Below, in pieces: positions 5,963 to 8,804 of a stretch of 8,804 nt of DNA (its first letter is position 1; each line of letters starts with the position of its first letter). The notes under the pieces are model-generated. The model searched no databases. It was given only the letters and a program-made list of their open reading frames with translations, and had not been told where the DNA came from. Made by a program: the position numbers and the translations under genes. Source of the DNA: Lachnoclostridium phytofermentans (GTDB lineage Bacteria; Bacillota; Clostridia; Lachnospirales; Lachnospiraceae); the NCBI GenBank assembly GCA_003526525.1, contig DPVV01000121.1, positions 1 through 8,804 of the forward strand. Reading direction: 5' to 3'.

Positions 5963-6049
5963 TTACTTTCTAGAAGTAACTTCTCCTTTCATAAATAAAT
6001 TCCATTCTTGAGGAAAGTACGTATGAAAGGAAAGTTATTGTGAAAGTAA
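5963..6049 (+). promoter_or_regulatory. Long structured hairpin in the glycosidase mRNA leader
   Basis: The outer stem TTACTTTC (5963-5970) pairs perfectly with GAAAGTAA (6042-6049). After an internal loop (5971-5976 against 6038-6041), TAACTT (5977-5982) pairs with AAGTTA (6032-6037), then past a single bulged C, TCCTTTCATA (5984-5993) pairs with 6022-6031. That is 24 base pairs. The apical part adds TTCC (6000-6003) with GGAA (6012-6015). An alternative local hairpin, TTACTT (5963-5968) with AAGTAA (5974-5979), excludes the long one. No T tract follows, so it is not a terminator. Confidence 0.7.
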
Positions 6050-6088
6050 AAATAAAAGCGGGATCGATTACGCAGAAATGGAGTTAGT

Positions 6089-8804
6089 ATGATTGCACTA
6101 GATGGACTATGGAAGTTTAGAATTGACCCCCAAAATGAAGGTATTACAAATCATTGGGAAAGAGAGAAATTTCAAGATTGTATTCGTATTCCTGGAGTAT
6201 TACAGGAACATGGGTTTGGAGAAGAGGTGTCCCGCCAGACTGAATGGGTGGAAGGATTAAGTGATCCTCTGTGGTATCTACGAGAAGAGTATCAGTATGA
6301 AAATGAAGACAAGGTCAGTATCCCATTTTTAAGCCAGCCACCAAAAATCTATCGCGGAAAGGCGTGGTATCAGACTACAATCAAGCTAGAAGATATCATA
6401 GAGGGGAAATGGTATTCCTTATACATAGAAAATACCAGATGGAGAAGCCATGTATGGTGTGATGATACGTACCTTGGAGATGATTTTAGCTTGTGTACTC
6501 CACATGAATTTTCTCTTGGTTTTTTAGAAAAGAAAGAGTATAAGCTTACCATTTGCTTAGATAATAGTATGCAACTTCCTTACCGTCCCGATGGACATGG
6601 TGTTTCCGATGCACTTTCGGCAGGTTGGAATGGGATGGCTGGAAGGGTTGAGTTACAAAGTCATTTGGCAGTTGCTATTAAAGAGGTGAGAGTATTTACG
6701 GATATAGATCGTAAGAGAGCCACCTTTGAAGTAACAATACAAAACCATACCAAAGAAACAGAGAAGGCATCGATTGCAATAGGGAGTGAAAACGAGAGAA
6801 ATTTGCAAACTTCTTCTCATAGCATGGAGCCTGGACTTACGGTTATGTGCCAGGAAGGGGTCACACTTGTAACTTTGACGAAGAACTATAACCAAGATAC
6901 AAAACTTTGGGACGAGTTTTGCGCGAACCTTTTGAAGGAAACCATATCCTTAACGAGTGTTTATGGTACGGAAACTATAGAGGTTACATTCGGTTTTATA
7001 CAGGCAAACTCAGAAAATGGACTATTTCTTGTAAATCATCGCCCAACATATTTTAGAGGGACACATTTTGGAGGAGATTATCCTTTAACAGGATACCCTA
7101 ATTGTAGTTTGAAATTCTGGCAGAAAATTATGAAGGTATTAAAAGAATGGGGGCTAAACTTTATGCGCTTTCATTCTTATTGTCCACCAGAAGCTGCATT
7201 TGTGGCAGCTGATAGGGAAGGAATTTATCTTCAGGTGGAATGCGGAATGTGGAATAGTTTTGAGCCTGGAGATTCGATGTTAGAGGTTGCAAAAATGGAG
7301 GCAGATAGAATTCTTTGTGCATTCGGATATCATCCATCCTTTGTGATGCTTTCTCCGACCAATGAACCAAAAGGAGAATGGTTAGGGCCTTTGACAGAGT
7401 TTGTTGAGTATTGTAAAACGATTGATTCCAGAAAATTATATACGATTCAATCAGGTTGGCCATATCCAATCGAACCTGACCAGGTGAAAGGCACTGATTA
7501 TCTTTATTTCCATCGTTCTGGCTTTGGTTTAGAACCGGGAGGAACCATAAGAAATTCTGCGGGATGGAAAGGATCGGATTACAGAGAGTCTCTTAAGAAT
7601 GTAACACTTCCGGTTATCTGCCATGAACTAGGGCAATGGTGTTCTTATCCTGATTTTTCTATTATTGATAAGTTTACAGGATATCTGTCTCCAAGTAATT
7701 TTGAAGTATTTAGAGGTTCTGCTAAAGCACATGGAGTGGAACAGTACTCCAAAGAATTTCAATACCACTCTGGTAAATTACAGAGTTTGATGTATAAAGA
7801 AGAGATTGAAGCAAATCTTAGAACGCCTCATTTGTATGGCTTTGAGTTGTTGGATCTACATGACTATCTTGGTCAGGGAACTGCCTTGGTTGGCGTACTG
7901 GATGCTTTTTGGGGGGAGAAAGGATATATCAGTACAAAGGAATGGAAGCGGTTTTGTTCCAAGACAGTACCGCTTGCAAGGATTCCTAAGTATGTTTATG
8001 AAGTAGGAGAGACTGTCACAGCTTCTGTTGAAATCAGCCATTTTGGAGAAGCAGAACTGAATCAAGCTATGGTATCCTACGAACTAAGAGAAGGGACTAC
8101 GTTAATTGAGAAAGGTATCCTAAAAAGATTTGATATTCCAATCGGAAAGAATATTGAGGTGGGTACTATAAAGGTTACGCTGCCAAGCAATCAGAAGTCT
8201 TCTGTTTATGAGCTTTGTGTTTGCATTGAGACACAAGAAGGAGAACATTTTGTTAATAGCTGGAGATTATGGAGCTATCAAAATATTTACAATGAATCCA
8301 ATGAATCCAAGGATTCCAAAGAATCTTGCAATGTTTTTTATACGAAAGATTGGGAAGTAGCAAAGGGGGCATTGGAAGAAGGGAAAAAAGTTTTATTTAA
8401 TCCGAGCGCAGATTCTCTAAGCTATGATTGCCCGAAATTACAGTTCAAACCTGTCTTTTGGAATGCACAGATGGGGCCAACTTGGGCGAGAGGCTTAGGC
8501 ATTATGTGCGATCCTGCTCACCCGGTATTTCGTCAGTTTCCAACCGAGTCCTATGCAGAATGGCAGTGGGAGGAAATCTTAGATGGCGTACGCGGAATCA
8601 ATCTTAGTTGTTTCGGTGGAGAACTTACTCCTATCATTCGTGTAATAGATGACTGGAATCGAAATTATCCATTGGCACTCATGCTAGAAGCTAAAGTTGG
8701 GAATGGAAGTCTATTTATGACTACGGTGGATTTTAAGTTAGAAGTGGAGGAAAGAAGATCACTGGTAACATCTACACTTCTTCGAAGTATCCTTCATTAT
8801 ATGG
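6089..8804 (+). CDS. Glycoside hydrolase family 2-type enzyme (3' end beyond the window)
   Basis: An uninterrupted frame of 905 complete codons that runs off the right edge. An in-frame TAA at 6053 and no other start codon between fix the ATG, with GGAG at 6080-6083. There is no signal peptide, so a cytoplasmic exo-glycosidase acting on imported oligosaccharides is likely. Layout: N-terminal jelly-roll (about 1-190), an immunoglobulin-like domain (about 195-305), a TIM barrel (about 315-610, beginning FLVNHRPTYFRGTHFGGDYP), then beta-sandwich domains. MRFHSYCPPEAAF starts at 359. N425-E426 in SPTNEPKGEW is the expected acid/base and E513 in ICHELGQW the expected nucleophile, 87 residues apart as in GH2. 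LLDLHDYLGQGTALVG further supports this family. Substrate not predictable (beta-galactoside, -glucuronide or other). A low-complexity linker lies at 735-746. Confidence 0.88.
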   Translation, partial: MIALDGLWKFRIDPQNEGITNHWEREKFQDCIRIPGVLQEHGFGEEVSRQTEWVEGLSDPLWYLREEYQYENEDKVSIPFLSQPPKIYRGKAWYQTTIKLEDIIEGKWYSLYIENTRWRSHVWCDDTYLGDDFSLCTPHEFSLGFLEKKEYKLTICLDNSMQLPYRPDGHGVSDALSAGWNGMAGRVELQSHLAVAIKEVRVFTDIDRKRATFEVTIQNHTKETEKASIAIGSENERNLQTSSHSMEPGLTVMCQEGVTLVTLTKNYNQDTKLWDEFCANLLKETISLTSVYGTETIEVTFGFIQANSENGLFLVNHRPTYFRGTHFGGDYPLTGYPNCSLKFWQKIMKVLKEWGLNFMRFHSYCPPEAAFVAADREGIYLQVECGMWNSFEPGDSMLEVAKMEADRILCAFGYHPSFVMLSPTNEPKGEWLGPLTEFVEYCKTIDSRKLYTIQSGWPYPIEPDQVKGTDYLYFHRSGFGLEPGGTIRNSAGWKGSDYRESLKNVTLPVICHELGQWCSYPDFSIIDKFTGYLSPSNFEVFRGSAKAHGVEQYSKEFQYHSGKLQSLMYKEEIEANLRTPHLYGFELLDLHDYLGQGTALVGVLDAFWGEKGYISTKEWKRFCSKTVPLARIPKYVYEVGETVTASVEISHFGEAELNQAMVSYELREGTTLIEKGILKRFDIPIGKNIEVGTIKVTLPSNQKSSVYELCVCIETQEGEHFVNSWRLWSYQNIYNESNESKDSKESCNVFYTKDWEVAKGALEEGKKVLFNPSADSLSYDCPKLQFKPVFWNAQMGPTWARGLGIMCDPAHPVFRQFPTESYAEWQWEEILDGVRGINLSCFGGELTPIIRVIDDWNRNYPLALMLEAKVGNGSLFMTTVDFKLEVEERRSLVTSTLLRSILHYM
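8291..8326 (+). repeat. In-frame 9-bp tandem repeat within the glycosidase gene
   Basis: Four consecutive 9-bp units: AATGAATCC twice, then AAGGATTCC and AAAGAATCT. They encode NES-NES-KDS-KES (residues 735-746), a polar linker between two beta-rich domains. Units of 9 bp keep the frame when copy number changes. Confidence 0.85.

Larger units (their letters stand above)
5566..6088. other. 523-bp noncoding stretch between the operon and the glycosidase gene
   Basis: No credible reading frame on either strand. The left part (5566-5790) holds operon-end terminators and short hairpins, including ATCTAT/ATAGAT at 5632-5646. The right part (5791-6088) holds inverted repeats, the glycosidase promoter and its leader hairpin, listed separately. 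No tRNA, T-box or known riboswitch class was recognised. Confidence 0.7.

Noticed and set aside
6370..8065. Several short frames at 6370-6552, 6653-6895, 7161-7469, 7806-8006 and 7856-8065
   Set aside because: All lie within the continuous glycosidase frame that starts at 6089, which has recognisable GH2 motifs from end to end.
6089..8804. Frameshifted or broken glycosidase pseudogene
   Set aside because: Codon-by-codon reading stays open to the window end and the motifs stay in one frame; it is cut only by the window edge.

Overview
The window looks like chromosomal DNA from a low-GC, anaerobic Gram-positive bacterium, most likely a Lachnospiraceae / Clostridium cluster XIVa member close to Lachnoclostridium (Clostridium) phytofermentans. 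The reasons are AT-rich DNA with strong AGGAGG-type ribosome binding sites, a CmpB-like membrane protein typical of Firmicutes, a ferredoxin-dependent 2-keto acid oxidoreductase, and a large cytoplasmic plant-glycan-type glycosidase. The genus is inferred from gene content, not from a search.

Layout. Bases 1-164 are a tandem array of hairpin-forming units of about 33 bp, cut by the left edge. Bases 159-656 (minus) encode a small five-helix membrane protein. Bases 657-930 form a divergent promoter region. Bases 931-5565 (plus) are one operon: iorA, iorB, a double-ACT protein, paaK, and a second double-ACT protein. Gaps are 13-19 nt except for 131 nt between iorB and the first ACT gene, which holds two hairpins and a possible pseudoknot. 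Bases 5566-6088 are noncoding: terminators, then inverted repeats, a good sigma-A-type promoter and a long leader hairpin. From 6089 to the right edge one uninterrupted plus-strand frame of 905 complete codons encodes a glycoside hydrolase family 2-type enzyme, incomplete at its 3' end.

How the genes work together. IorA/IorB interconvert aryl-pyruvates and aryl-acetyl-CoA with ferredoxin and CO2. PaaK activates aryl-acetates to aryl-acetyl-CoA at the cost of ATP to AMP. Together they link aromatic amino acid transamination products to aryl-acetates. The AMP-forming ligase makes uptake of aryl-acetates into aromatic amino acids as plausible as catabolism. The two homologous double-ACT proteins around paaK are likely amino-acid or aryl-acid sensors. 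The glycosidase is a separate unit with its own promoter and leader.

The points most worth following are the structured RNA between iorB and the first ACT gene, the long hairpin leader of the glycosidase, the 33-bp hairpin array, and the two ACT proteins bracketing paaK. No wholly new defence or mobile system is visible.
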